A DNA stretch of 64,000 nt. It comes from Eubacterium limosum (GTDB lineage: Bacteria; Bacillota; Clostridia; Eubacteriales; Eubacteriaceae). The stretch lies in the NCBI RefSeq assembly GCF_000807675.2, contig NZ_CP019962.1, positions 1,488,001 through 1,552,000 on the forward strand, in the 5' to 3' direction. The translations under genes were made by a program, and so were the position numbers. The notes beneath the pieces are model-generated. The model ran no database searches. It had not been told where the DNA came from and was given only the letters and a program-made list of their open reading frames with translations. Below are positions 41,746-50,467 of the stretch, in pieces (positions within the stretch are counted from its first letter, which is position 1; each line of letters begins with the position of its first letter).

Positions 41746-43440
41746 ATGGCAGAAGTAGAAATAAGGGATTTGATGTTCACCTACCCCGAGATGGAGAGAC
41801 CAGCGCTTTGCAACATCAATTTGGAGATAAATGACGGGGATTTTGTCGTTTTGTGCGGCAAGAGCGGCTGCGGCAAAAGTACGCTGCTGCGGCATTTTAA
41901 AACGGCGCTTTCCCCCCACGGTACACGGACAGGAGAAATTCTTTTTAAAGAGCAGGAGCTTTCTGAGGTGGATGCCCGCACACAGAGCTCGGAGATTGGC
42001 TTTGTGCTGCAAAACCCCGACAATCAGATCGTTACGGATAAGGTATGGCACGAGCTGGCCTTTGGCCTTGAAAGTTTGGGGTATGACACCCCGACCATCC
42101 GCCTGAGGGTGGCGGAAATGGCTTCTTATTTTGGGATTCAGGCGTGGTTCAGGCGGAATGTGAACGAGCTGTCCGGCGGACAGAAGCAGCTCTTAAACCT
42201 GGCGGCTATCATGGCCATGCACCCCACCCTGTTGATTCTGGATGAGCCGACCTCTCAGCTTGACCCCATTGCAGCCTCAGATTTTTTAGAAACTGTTAAA
42301 AAAATTAACCGGGATCTGGGCACGACCATTATCATGACAGAGCACCGGCTTGAGGATATTTTTCCAGCGGCGGACAAGGTGATCGTCATGGATCAGGGCG
42401 CAGTTATCGCTCAGGGGCTGCCGCGGGAAATCGGAAAAGAACTGCGGGGCATGGGTCACGATATGTTTTTATCTATGCCTGCTCCCATGCAGATTTATGC
42501 TGGAGTCGACAATGAAATGCCTTGTCCGTTGACCGTTCGGGAAGGACGGCAGTGGCTTTCAGAGCTGTTTGAGGGAAAACCTGTGGAGAAAAAAAGTATT
42601 CCCATCGAGGCAGATCACTTTGAGGCGGCTGAGACAGTCGTCGAGCTGAAGGATGTGTGGTTCAGGTATGATAGAAATCTTCCGGATGTTGTGCGTGACC
42701 TGTCACTAAAGATAAAGAGAGGGCAGATGTACGCCCTGGTAGGCGGTAATGGCACCGGAAAAACAACCACCCTGTCCCTGATTTCTGGCATCAACCGCCC
42801 ATATCGTGGAACAGTGAAACTTGAGGGAAAAGAGGTGCGAAAATATTCGGATAAAGAATTGTTTCACGGCTTTCTGGGGGTTCTGCCCCAGAGTCCGCAG
42901 AGCCTCTTTGTTAAAAAAACAGTGGAAATGGATTTGTTTGAGGCCATCGGCGGTACCAGTGAACGCAGACGGTCAGACTTTGACAGCGACATGGACAAAC
43001 GCACAGCGGTTGAGGGAATGGCGGAGCTGATGCACATCGGACATCTTATGCAGCAGCATCCCTATGATCTCTCCGGCGGTGAGCAGCAAAGACTGGCCCT
43101 GGCAAAAATTATGCTGTTAAAACCGCGTATTCTTCTGATGGATGAGCCAACAAAGGGGCTGGACAACCATTTTAAGCGAGAGCTGGCTGAGATTCTCAAA
43201 AGACTCCAGGAGCACGGCGTGACCATTGTGATGGTTTCGCACGATGTAGAGTTCTGCGCACAATATGCAGATACCTGCGGGTTGTTTTTTGAGGGCAATG
43301 TGGTGACGGCGAACACTCCGAGAGCCTTTTTTTCAGGAAACAGCTTTTATACCACCTCTGCCAACCGCCTGTCCAGGCATCTGTTTGAAAATGCCATTAC
43401 TGTTAAGGATGTGATCACATGCTGCCAAATGAATCTTTAG
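41746..43440 (+). CDS. Fused ECF transporter ATPase (EcfA-EcfA' in one chain)
   Basis: A 564-aa protein with two ABC ATPase domains. The first has Walker A GKSGCGKST (about 38-46), Q-loop LQNPDNQ, signature LSGGQKQ and Walker B LLILDEPTSQLD. The second has Walker A GGNGTGKTT (about 332-340), signature LSGGEQQ and Walker B ILLMDEPTKGLD. Both switch histidines are present (TEHR, SHDVEF). ECF modules usually use two separate ATPases or one homodimer; here both are joined. It hydrolyses ATP to power vitamin uptake. Its 3' end overlaps the next S-component gene by 22 bases. Confidence 0.92.
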   Translation: MAEVEIRDLMFTYPEMERPALCNINLEINDGDFVVLCGKSGCGKSTLLRHFKTALSPHGTRTGEILFKEQELSEVDARTQSSEIGFVLQNPDNQIVTDKVWHELAFGLESLGYDTPTIRLRVAEMASYFGIQAWFRRNVNELSGGQKQLLNLAAIMAMHPTLLILDEPTSQLDPIAASDFLETVKKINRDLGTTIIMTEHRLEDIFPAADKVIVMDQGAVIAQGLPREIGKELRGMGHDMFLSMPAPMQIYAGVDNEMPCPLTVREGRQWLSELFEGKPVEKKSIPIEADHFEAAETVVELKDVWFRYDRNLPDVVRDLSLKIKRGQMYALVGGNGTGKTTTLSLISGINRPYRGTVKLEGKEVRKYSDKELFHGFLGVLPQSPQSLFVKKTVEMDLFEAIGGTSERRRSDFDSDMDKRTAVEGMAELMHIGHLMQQHPYDLSGGEQQRLALAKIMLLKPRILLMDEPTKGLDNHFKRELAEILKRLQEHGVTIVMVSHDVEFCAQYADTCGLFFEGNVVTANTPRAFFSGNSFYTTSANRLSRHLFENAITVKDVITCCQMNL

Positions 43441-44288
43441 ACCGGTTTCTGGATGACTTTCTGGATGGAAGCAAGACAAATGAAAAAATTGAAGTAAAAA
43501 AAAGAGAGAACGCGGCGCCGATTCGGAACGACCGTGAGCTGTGGGTGCGGCCTTCTGACGGCAGCCTGCTGGAAAAGCCAGAGGGCAGAAAGCTTTCAAA
43601 GCGGACCTGGGCAGCGCTTTTGATGATCTTTGTCCTTATTCCCCTCACGATTTTTATCGGTATCCGGATTGGAGATCGAAAGTATTTTTTTATCAGCCTG
43701 ATGATTATGGTTTATGCCATGGTGCCTTTTATTATGGTTTTTGAGGGGCGGAGGCCTCAGGCCAGGGAGCTGGTCATACTGGCCCTTTTAGCGGCCATTG
43801 CGGTGGCGGGGCGCGCAGCTTTTTTTATGCTGCCTCAGTTTAAGCCTGTCATCGCTGTGGTTATTGTGGCGGGGGTATGTTTTGGTGCCGAGTCTGGCTT
43901 TTTAGTGGGGGCGGTGTCCATGTTTGCCTCAAATTTTTTCCTCACTCAGGGCCCTTGGACGCCCTGGCAGATGTTTGCAACAGGTATTATCGGGTTTCTG
44001 GCTGGGCTTTTGTTTAAAAAAGGAAGGTTAACGATGAAAAAGGGGCCGCTATGCCTCTTTGGGTTTATGTCCACCTTCTTTATTTACGGCTTTTTAATGG
44101 ATACGGCCAGTGTGCTCATGTATCAGAGTGAGGTGACCTGGTGGTCAGCATTGCCTTTATACTTTTCCGGCGCGCCCTTTAACCTGATCTATGGCTGTTC
44201 GACAGTTGTTTTTCTGTTTTTTGGCGCCAGGCCATTGATTGAAAAGCTGGAGCGCATCAAGGTGAAATATGGATTGATTAAGAATTAA
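43419..44288 (+). CDS. ECF transporter S component, CbrT-like (predicted cobalamin), copy 2
   Basis: A 289-aa membrane protein paralogous to the one at 37219: it shares QGPWTPWQMF, VFEGRRPQARELVILALLAAI and the C-terminal IEKLERIKVKYGL. It adds a charged cytoplasmic N-terminus of about 60 residues and lacks part of the internal loop of copy 1. Translation overlaps the ATPase gene. Two similar S components beside one T and one fused ATPase suggest related but different substrates, such as different corrinoids. That is inference. Confidence 0.83.
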   Translation: MLPNESLDRFLDDFLDGSKTNEKIEVKKRENAAPIRNDRELWVRPSDGSLLEKPEGRKLSKRTWAALLMIFVLIPLTIFIGIRIGDRKYFFISLMIMVYAMVPFIMVFEGRRPQARELVILALLAAIAVAGRAAFFMLPQFKPVIAVVIVAGVCFGAESGFLVGAVSMFASNFFLTQGPWTPWQMFATGIIGFLAGLLFKKGRLTMKKGPLCLFGFMSTFFIYGFLMDTASVLMYQSEVTWWSALPLYFSGAPFNLIYGCSTVVFLFFGARPLIEKLERIKVKYGLIKN

Positions 44289-44407
44289 TCGCTTTTGGCC
44301 TGTCGGCCTGTATCAGCATTATGAATGTTAATAAAAGATACTTAGAGAGAGGTGCCGTATTGGCGTCGGTATCCTTGGCTCTTTATTTTATAGAGGAAGG
44401 AAATGAA

Positions 44408-45289
44408 ATGGCAGAAAGTATAAAAAGCACAAATCAAAGGAAGCATATCTCACGGCGGCGTCCCCCTAAATTAAGCCACCAGAGCAAGAACGCTTATACA
44501 GCAGATATTGCCAGGCAGAATAAGGTTAAGCACCTGGTCATCGGGAGCGAGTATCGAAGTGTTGGGCCAAAGGCCTGCATGAATATCACAAAAATCCACC
44601 GGCTGGAGCTCGCTGCCTCGGTTATGTCGATTGGAGAAAACGCATTCCGGGGCTGCACGCAGCTGGTGTCTGTCAGTATGCCGGGTACGGTGCAGGAGAT
44701 TGGAGAGGCGGCTTTTATGGAATGCCGGAAGCTGCGTGAGATCAATCTTCCAAAAACCCTCAAGGTTATCCGGCCAAGAACCTTTAAGCTCTGCCGGGCT
44801 TTGAAGAGTATTGAGCTGCCCGAGTCCCTCGAGGATATCGGAGAGAATGCTTTTATTGACTGTGACAATCTCCAGGAGGTTGCCATTCCTCAGCAGATTG
44901 AGATGATTGCCTTTCGGACCTTTTATGGCTGTAAGCATCTGCAGGAGGTAACCCTGCCGCCAGGCCTGAAAATAATCGGGCGTGAGGCTTTTGTGAACTG
45001 TTCTTTTCAATCGGTGGCACTTCCTGATGGGTTGGTGACGATTGGGGACAGCGCGTTTTTAAAGTGCAAATGCCTCGAAAGTATCCATATTCCCGAAAGT
45101 GTCAGGAAAATTGAGAAGTGGGCCTTTCACGGGTGTCCAAGGCTTAAAAAGGTGGTGCTTTTACACGATCCTGAGGTCATGGGGGACTGGCTTTTTAACA
45201 GAGGCAATACGGTGGTGCATTGCAAAAGAAATTCAAAGGTTGATGCCTATTGTAAGGAATTCCAATACAAGACAGAGTATCTAGACTGA
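44408..45289 (+). CDS. Leucine-rich-repeat (LRR_5) protein without signal peptide, copy 3
   Basis: A 293-aa LRR_5 solenoid protein, a close paralogue of the gene at 19802. They share blocks such as GEAAFMECR, IGENAF, FRTFY and EAFVNCSFQ and an equivalent C-terminal WLFNR segment. The N-terminus is basic (SRRRPPKLSHQSK) and not a signal peptide. The ATG at 44408 has GAGGAAGG upstream; the in-frame ATG at 44321 has none. It ends the cobalamin locus. A cytoplasmic binding or scaffold role is likely; the partner is unknown. Confidence 0.83.
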   Translation: MAESIKSTNQRKHISRRRPPKLSHQSKNAYTADIARQNKVKHLVIGSEYRSVGPKACMNITKIHRLELAASVMSIGENAFRGCTQLVSVSMPGTVQEIGEAAFMECRKLREINLPKTLKVIRPRTFKLCRALKSIELPESLEDIGENAFIDCDNLQEVAIPQQIEMIAFRTFYGCKHLQEVTLPPGLKIIGREAFVNCSFQSVALPDGLVTIGDSAFLKCKCLESIHIPESVRKIEKWAFHGCPRLKKVVLLHDPEVMGDWLFNRGNTVVHCKRNSKVDAYCKEFQYKTEYLD

Positions 45290-45330
45290 CCGGTCAGAAA
45301 GTAGAATCACATTGACAAAGGAGAAGTATT

Positions 45331-47688
45331 TTGACGGCTTTAAATCAGATTTTTGACCCATCCAAGCGTGATGTAAAAAGGCTTCAGAAAACAGCAGATA
45401 AGATATTGGCACTGGAAAGTGAGACCGCGTCCCTTAGCGACAACGCCCTCAGGAATAAAACGCATGTATTCCGGGAAAGGCTCAAAAACGGGGAGACGGT
45501 GGACCATTTGATTGTAGAGGCCTTTGCGGTGGTAAGAGAAGCGGCGTATCGGGCCATCGGTCTTAAGCCCTTTCTGGTTCAGCTCATCGGCGGGCTGGTG
45601 CTGCACGAAGGGAATATCGCAGAAATGAAAACCGGTGAGGGGAAAACACTGGTGGCTGCCCTGCCAACTTACCTCAACGCTCTTGAGGGAAAAGGTGTCT
45701 TTGTGGTGACGGTCAACGATTATCTGGCAAGGCGTGACCGGGAGCTCATGGGTAAAATCCATGAGTTCCTGGGACTAAGAGTCGGTCTTGTCATCAGCGG
45801 ACAATCTTCGGAGGAAAAGAGGCAGGCATATGCTGCTGATGTGGTTTATGGCACGAACAATGAGTTTGGCTTTGATTACCTGAGAGACAACATGGCCTTG
45901 AGTCTTGACGGCCAGGTTCAGCGGGGCCTCCATTATGCGATTATTGACGAGGTAGACAGTGTGCTGGTCGATGAAGCGCGGACGCCGCTTATTATCGCGG
46001 CCCCTGGCGAGCCTGAAAGTAAGCTTTACCGCCTTGCCAACCGTTTTGTCAAAATGCTGAAGAAAGAGGATTATGAAAAGGACGAAAAGCTGAAGTCTGT
46101 CCAATTGACAGAAACGGGAATCCGGCGGGCAGAGATGTTCTTCAGTGTTGACAACCTTGCCGACATTGTCAATATGGAGCTTTTTCACTGCATTAACAAG
46201 GCGCTCTATGCCCATAAGATGATGCAGCTGGACAAGGACTACATTGTGGCCGGCGGCGAGGTAGTGATTATAGATGAGTTTACAGGGCGCACCATGCCGG
46301 GACGCCGGTTTTCGGACGGCTTGCACCAGGCCATCGAGGCAAAGGAAAACGTGCAGGTCAATGCCGAAACACAGACCATTGCAACGATCACTTTTCAAAA
46401 TTATTTTCGTATGTTTGACAAGCTGGCAGGAATGACCGGTACAGCCAAAACAGAGGAGGATGAGTTTTCCTCTATTTATAATCTTAATGTGATTACAATT
46501 CCCACTAATAAGCCCATGATCAGGATCGATCATGAGGATGAGATATACGCGACCGAGGCTGCAAAATTTAAAGCGGTGACCAAGGATGTCCTTAAGCGCC
46601 ATCAAAAGGGGCAGCCCGTTCTGATCGGTACAGTGTCCATTGAAAAATCAGAGGAGCTCAGCGGCTATCTTCAAAGAGAAGGGATTGAGCACACAGTGCT
46701 GAATGCAAAGTATCACGAGCTGGAGGCTGAAATTATTTCAAAGGCCGGTCAGGCAGGCGCTGTGACGATTTCGACCAATATGGCCGGCCGGGGTACAGAC
46801 ATTGGCCTGGACGAAGCCGCTCGGAAACTCGGGGGTTTATACGTTATTGGAACAGAAAGGCATGAGAGCAGGCGGATCGACAATCAGCTGAGAGGGCGTT
46901 CGGGGCGTCAGGGTGATCCGGGAGAGTCCCGCTTTTATTTATCTCTGGAGGACCCGCTGCTGAGGATATTCGGGGATGAACGGATTAAGAAGCTGAGCGA
47001 GGCCATTGACCTCCAGGAGGGCGAAGCCATCACCAGTAAAATGTTGACAAAAGGAATAGAAAACGCCCAGAAAAAACTAGAAAGCAAGAATTTTGACGAC
47101 CGCAAAAACGTTTTGAAATATGATAATGTTATGAACCGGCAGCGTGAGATCATCTATAATCAGCGCCAGAAGGTTTTGGACGGCGAGGAGATACACGACC
47201 AGATCCTTTCCATGGGGCAGCGTATTTTTGAATCGGTACTGGATATTTTTATGAGTGGCCCGATCGCCGACCATTGGGACATTGAGGGGCTGAAGGAAGC
47301 CTTTGGCAAGTCCTTTTTCCCGGAGACTGATTTTTGCTTTGTCGACATTCTTGAAAGCCGCGAAGCGCTGGAACAGGAAATCTCAGTTCTTTTTAACGCC
47401 CATTTGGAAAAGCTCTCAGCAGCGCTCGGCAGAAAAAAACGGGATGCGCTTGAGAGGGAGATCCTTTTAAAGACGGTAGACATGGCCTGGATGGATCACA
47501 TCGATAATATGGACCAGCTAAAGCAGGGAATCGGCCTGAGAAGCTATGGACAGAATGATCCGGTAAAGGAATATACAAAGGAAGGCTTCGCGATGTTTGA
47601 CGAGATGGTTCAGGAAATTCAAGAGAATACAATCAGAATGCTGCTGCGCTGCCAGGCGGACATGACCATTGCAGACAGATCATATTGA
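45331..47688 (+). CDS. secA: Preprotein translocase ATPase SecA, short form without C-terminal zinc domain
   Basis: A SecA-family motor that drives proteins through SecYEG, 785 aa from a TTG start with AAAGGAG seven bases upstream. Motifs: MKTGEGKT (Walker A), [32 protein letters not shown] (Walker B), [19 protein letters not shown] and [12 protein letters not shown]. The C-terminus ends MTIADRSY, with no SEC-C zinc-binding tail. It is thus shorter than many housekeeping SecAs and resembles accessory SecA2 forms. It is adjacent to a cluster of large surface proteins. Whether it is the only SecA in the genome cannot be seen here. Confidence 0.9.
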   Translation: MTALNQIFDPSKRDVKRLQKTADKILALESETASLSDNALRNKTHVFRERLKNGETVDHLIVEAFAVVREAAYRAIGLKPFLVQLIGGLVLHEGNIAEMKTGEGKTLVAALPTYLNALEGKGVFVVTVNDYLARRDRELMGKIHEFLGLRVGLVISGQSSEEKRQAYAADVVYGTNNEFGFDYLRDNMALSLDGQVQRGLHYAIIDEVDSVLVDEARTPLIIAAPGEPESKLYRLANRFVKMLKKEDYEKDEKLKSVQLTETGIRRAEMFFSVDNLADIVNMELFHCINKALYAHKMMQLDKDYIVAGGEVVIIDEFTGRTMPGRRFSDGLHQAIEAKENVQVNAETQTIATITFQNYFRMFDKLAGMTGTAKTEEDEFSSIYNLNVITIPTNKPMIRIDHEDEIYATEAAKFKAVTKDVLKRHQKGQPVLIGTVSIEKSEELSGYLQREGIEHTVLNAKYHELEAEIISKAGQAGAVTISTNMAGRGTDIGLDEAARKLGGLYVIGTERHESRRIDNQLRGRSGRQGDPGESRFYLSLEDPLLRIFGDERIKKLSEAIDLQEGEAITSKMLTKGIENAQKKLESKNFDDRKNVLKYDNVMNRQREIIYNQRQKVLDGEEIHDQILSMGQRIFESVLDIFMSGPIADHWDIEGLKEAFGKSFFPETDFCFVDILESREALEQEISVLFNAHLEKLSAALGRKKRDALEREILLKTVDMAWMDHIDNMDQLKQGIGLRSYGQNDPVKEYTKEGFAMFDEMVQEIQENTIRMLLRCQADMTIADRSY

Positions 47689-47998
47689 TTTTTGGTTTCA
47701 AGTCCATAAGGTCCATAAGTATAGAACGGACAACGAAAAAACAGGCTGCCGAACGGATAAACAAATATCTATGCAGTACCATTTTTCAGAATAACCGACA
47801 GGAAATTCTCAGCAGACCATATTAAATGTTTTCAAAATTGTCTTAAGGCTCAGATTTTGAGAGGTTTTTAGAGACAAGGAAAAAATTATGTGGTATAATA
47901 TGTGCGGTCTTAAAAGAGATGCATAAAATATGTATGAATATGCAAATGAATCGAATGATATAAGGAGCTGCTTCTTATATTGAGGAAGGAATGATACA
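47689..47998 (+). promoter_or_regulatory. secA-purA intergenic region with the purA promoter
   Basis: An extended -10 TGGTATAAT (TATAAT at 47894-47899) lies about 100 bases before purA, with only a weak -35 (GAGACA at 47871-47876). Otherwise I see nothing recognisable; no clear terminator follows secA. Confidence 0.55.
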
Positions 47999-49264
47999 AT
48001 GTCAATTTCTGTATTAGTTGGAGCACAGTGGGGCGACGAAGGTAAGGGCAAGATGATTGACTACCTGTCAAAGGACTGTGATCTGATCGTCCGTTTTCAG
48101 GGCGGCGATAACGCCGGACATACGGTTATCAACGAGCACGGTGTGTTCAAGCTGCATTTGATTCCAAGCGGTATTTTTAATGAAGGCGGAGAGTGCTTGA
48201 TCGGTACAGGTACAGTGGTGAATCCGGATGTTCTGGAAGATGAAATCAAACAGATTGAAGATGCTGACGTTGAAATGAGCGGACTGAAAATTTCCGGTAA
48301 GGCTCATGTTTTAATGCCGTATCATCAGAAACTGGATGAGCTGATGGAAGCAGCTGGTGGTATTGGCACCACCAAACGCGGGATTGGCCAGGCTTATTCT
48401 TATAAAGCTTTGCGCAAAAATCTGCGTTTTGAGGATTTGCTCAATTTAAATTCTGCAAGAAAGAAGCTGGAGGCCATTCTGCCGGTTATCAACAATCAGA
48501 TGAGGGCCTATGGCGCTGAGGATTATACGGTCGATTTTCTCTATAAAAAATGTGAGAAATGGGCAGAGCGCTTTGCATCCATGATTGTGGATCCGATCCG
48601 TTACCTGCACAGCTATATTGATGCTGGTAAGAATATATTATTTGAAGGCCAGCTGGCTGCCATGAAGGATATTGATCTGGGGATTTATCCCTATGTGACA
48701 TCGTCTAATCCAACAGCGGCTTATGCGGCTGTAAGCGGCGGCTTTTCGGCTAAAAAAATTGATCGTGTTATCGGTGTAGCCAAGGCCTTTTCAAGCGCTG
48801 TAGGAGCAGGGCCTTTCCCGACAGAGGAATTTGAAGGGGACATTGACCTGATCCGGGGAACCGGAGACAAACCGGATGATGAGTTCGGGGCCAGAACCGG
48901 ACGTTCCAGACGTTTGGGCTGGTTAGATATCCCGGTGCTTAAATATACAAATTTAATCAACGGATTTGATACGTTGGCATTGTGCAAAATTGATAAGTTG
49001 GATAACCTTCCGGAAATTAAGGTGTGTGTTGCCTATGAGCTGGATGGTGAGGTCATTGACTATTTCCCGAACACCGAAGAACTGGAACGTGTAAAACCGG
49101 TTTATGAAACACTGCCGGGCTGGATGTGTTCCACAAAAGAAATCCGGAGGCTTGAAGACTTGCCGGAAAATGCGAAAAAATATATTAAGACAATTGAAGA
49201 GCTGGTCGGAACCACTGTTGGTTACGTCGGCGTTGGCCCAGATCGCGAAGAGTTAGCTGTTTAG
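47999..49264 (+). CDS. purA: Adenylosuccinate synthetase
   Basis: This enzyme converts IMP, aspartate and GTP to adenylosuccinate in AMP synthesis. At 421 aa it has the family's usual length. The GTP-binding P-loop region GAQWGDEGKGK is near the N-terminus, followed by FQGGDNAGHTV and later the IGTTKRGIGQAYSYK loop and TGRSRRLGW. A GAGGAAGGA site precedes the ATG. It has its own promoter and is followed by a terminator, so it is monocistronic. Confidence 0.97.
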   Translation: MSISVLVGAQWGDEGKGKMIDYLSKDCDLIVRFQGGDNAGHTVINEHGVFKLHLIPSGIFNEGGECLIGTGTVVNPDVLEDEIKQIEDADVEMSGLKISGKAHVLMPYHQKLDELMEAAGGIGTTKRGIGQAYSYKALRKNLRFEDLLNLNSARKKLEAILPVINNQMRAYGAEDYTVDFLYKKCEKWAERFASMIVDPIRYLHSYIDAGKNILFEGQLAAMKDIDLGIYPYVTSSNPTAAYAAVSGGFSAKKIDRVIGVAKAFSSAVGAGPFPTEEFEGDIDLIRGTGDKPDDEFGARTGRSRRLGWLDIPVLKYTNLINGFDTLALCKIDKLDNLPEIKVCVAYELDGEVIDYFPNTEELERVKPVYETLPGWMCSTKEIRRLEDLPENAKKYIKTIEELVGTTVGYVGVGPDREELAV

Positions 49265-49280
49265 GGAAACGAAATATTTT

Positions 49281-49317
49281 AAAGAGGATAATGCTGCCTG
49301 CATTATTCTCTTTTTGT
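49281..49317 (+). terminator. purA terminator
   Basis: AGAGGATAATGC and GCATTATTCTCT form a 12-base stem with one G-T pair around a five-base loop, followed by TTTTTG. Confidence 0.85.
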
Positions 49318-49354
49318 AAGTATAAAAGTTGAAGGAAAAATAGAGGAGGAGAAA

Positions 49355-50467
49355 ATGTCTTATTTTAAACGTGACAAGCGCGCCTACATTTTGCTGTCGG
49401 ACGGAACGGTTTACGAAGGCTACAATTTCGGCTGCGAAGGCACCACCATTGGGGAGATTGTCTTTACAACCGGGATGACCGGGTATCAGGAAGTCCTGAC
49501 AGACCCGTCCTATTATGGACAGATCGTGCTTCAGACTTATCCGCTTATTGGAAATTATGGGGTCAATAACGACGACATGGAGTCTGAAAAGAGCTGGGTA
49601 AATGGCTACATTGTAAAGGAATGGTGCGAAGAACCATCAAACTTCAGAACCACAGCCACCATCAATGATTTTCTTGTAAAGCAGGGGAAAATCGGTATCT
49701 GGGATATTGATACCCGCGCGCTGACACGCAAGATCCGCGAGTTCGGTACTATGAACGGCGCCATTACCACTGAGGATGTATACGAGAAAAAAGAGGAGTT
49801 GCTGGAGCAGATCAGAAGTTATAAGGTTGTCAATCCAGTACAGGTTGTAACCCAGAAGAAAAAGGGATGGTTCTATACCCGTGAAAACCGCGCGAACCAT
49901 GTGGCGCTTATGGATTACGGATACAAGCATAATATTCTCAGAATGCTTTTGCAGCAGGGCTGTAATGTGACGGTTATGCCGGCCAGCTCGACAGTCGATG
50001 ACATCCGAAGACTGAATCCGGACGGTATCATGCTGAGCAACGGACCTGGCAACCCTGAAGATAATGTGGAAATCATTAAAAACATTCAGGACTTTATCGC
50101 ATATGGAAAACCGATCTTTGGCATCTGTCTGGGACATCAGCTGCTGGCGCTGGCAATGGGTGGGACAACCCGCAAAATGAAATACGGACACCGCGGGCTG
50201 AACCAGCCGGTTAAGGATTTATCTAAGGATCGGGTCTTTATTACCAGCCAGAACCATGGCTATGCCGTTGAAAGTATTCCAGAGGATGTGGGAACGATCT
50301 CTCATGTCAATATGAATGATGGCAGCTGCGAGGGGATTGCCTATAAAAACATTCCGGCTTTTACAGTGCAGTTTCATCCGGAGGCCAGCGCAGGCCCCAA
50401 TGATACAGGATATTTATTTGAACGTTTTTCGGATTTAATGGAAAGGGGACAACAGGGATGCCTTTAA
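49355..50467 (+). CDS. carA: Carbamoyl-phosphate synthase, glutamine-hydrolysing small subunit
   Basis: The small subunit of carbamoyl-phosphate synthase, 370 aa, supplies ammonia from glutamine to CarB for pyrimidine and arginine synthesis. The N-terminal CarA domain (ILLSDGTVYEG) is followed by a class I glutamine amidotransferase domain with catalytic Cys in GICLGHQLLALA and the His-Glu pair in QFHPEAS. An AGGAGGAG site precedes the ATG. It overlaps carB by 10 bases, so the two are co-translated. Confidence 0.96.
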   Translation: MSYFKRDKRAYILLSDGTVYEGYNFGCEGTTIGEIVFTTGMTGYQEVLTDPSYYGQIVLQTYPLIGNYGVNNDDMESEKSWVNGYIVKEWCEEPSNFRTTATINDFLVKQGKIGIWDIDTRALTRKIREFGTMNGAITTEDVYEKKEELLEQIRSYKVVNPVQVVTQKKKGWFYTRENRANHVALMDYGYKHNILRMLLQQGCNVTVMPASSTVDDIRRLNPDGIMLSNGPGNPEDNVEIIKNIQDFIAYGKPIFGICLGHQLLALAMGGTTRKMKYGHRGLNQPVKDLSKDRVFITSQNHGYAVESIPEDVGTISHVNMNDGSCEGIAYKNIPAFTVQFHPEASAGPNDTGYLFERFSDLMERGQQGCL

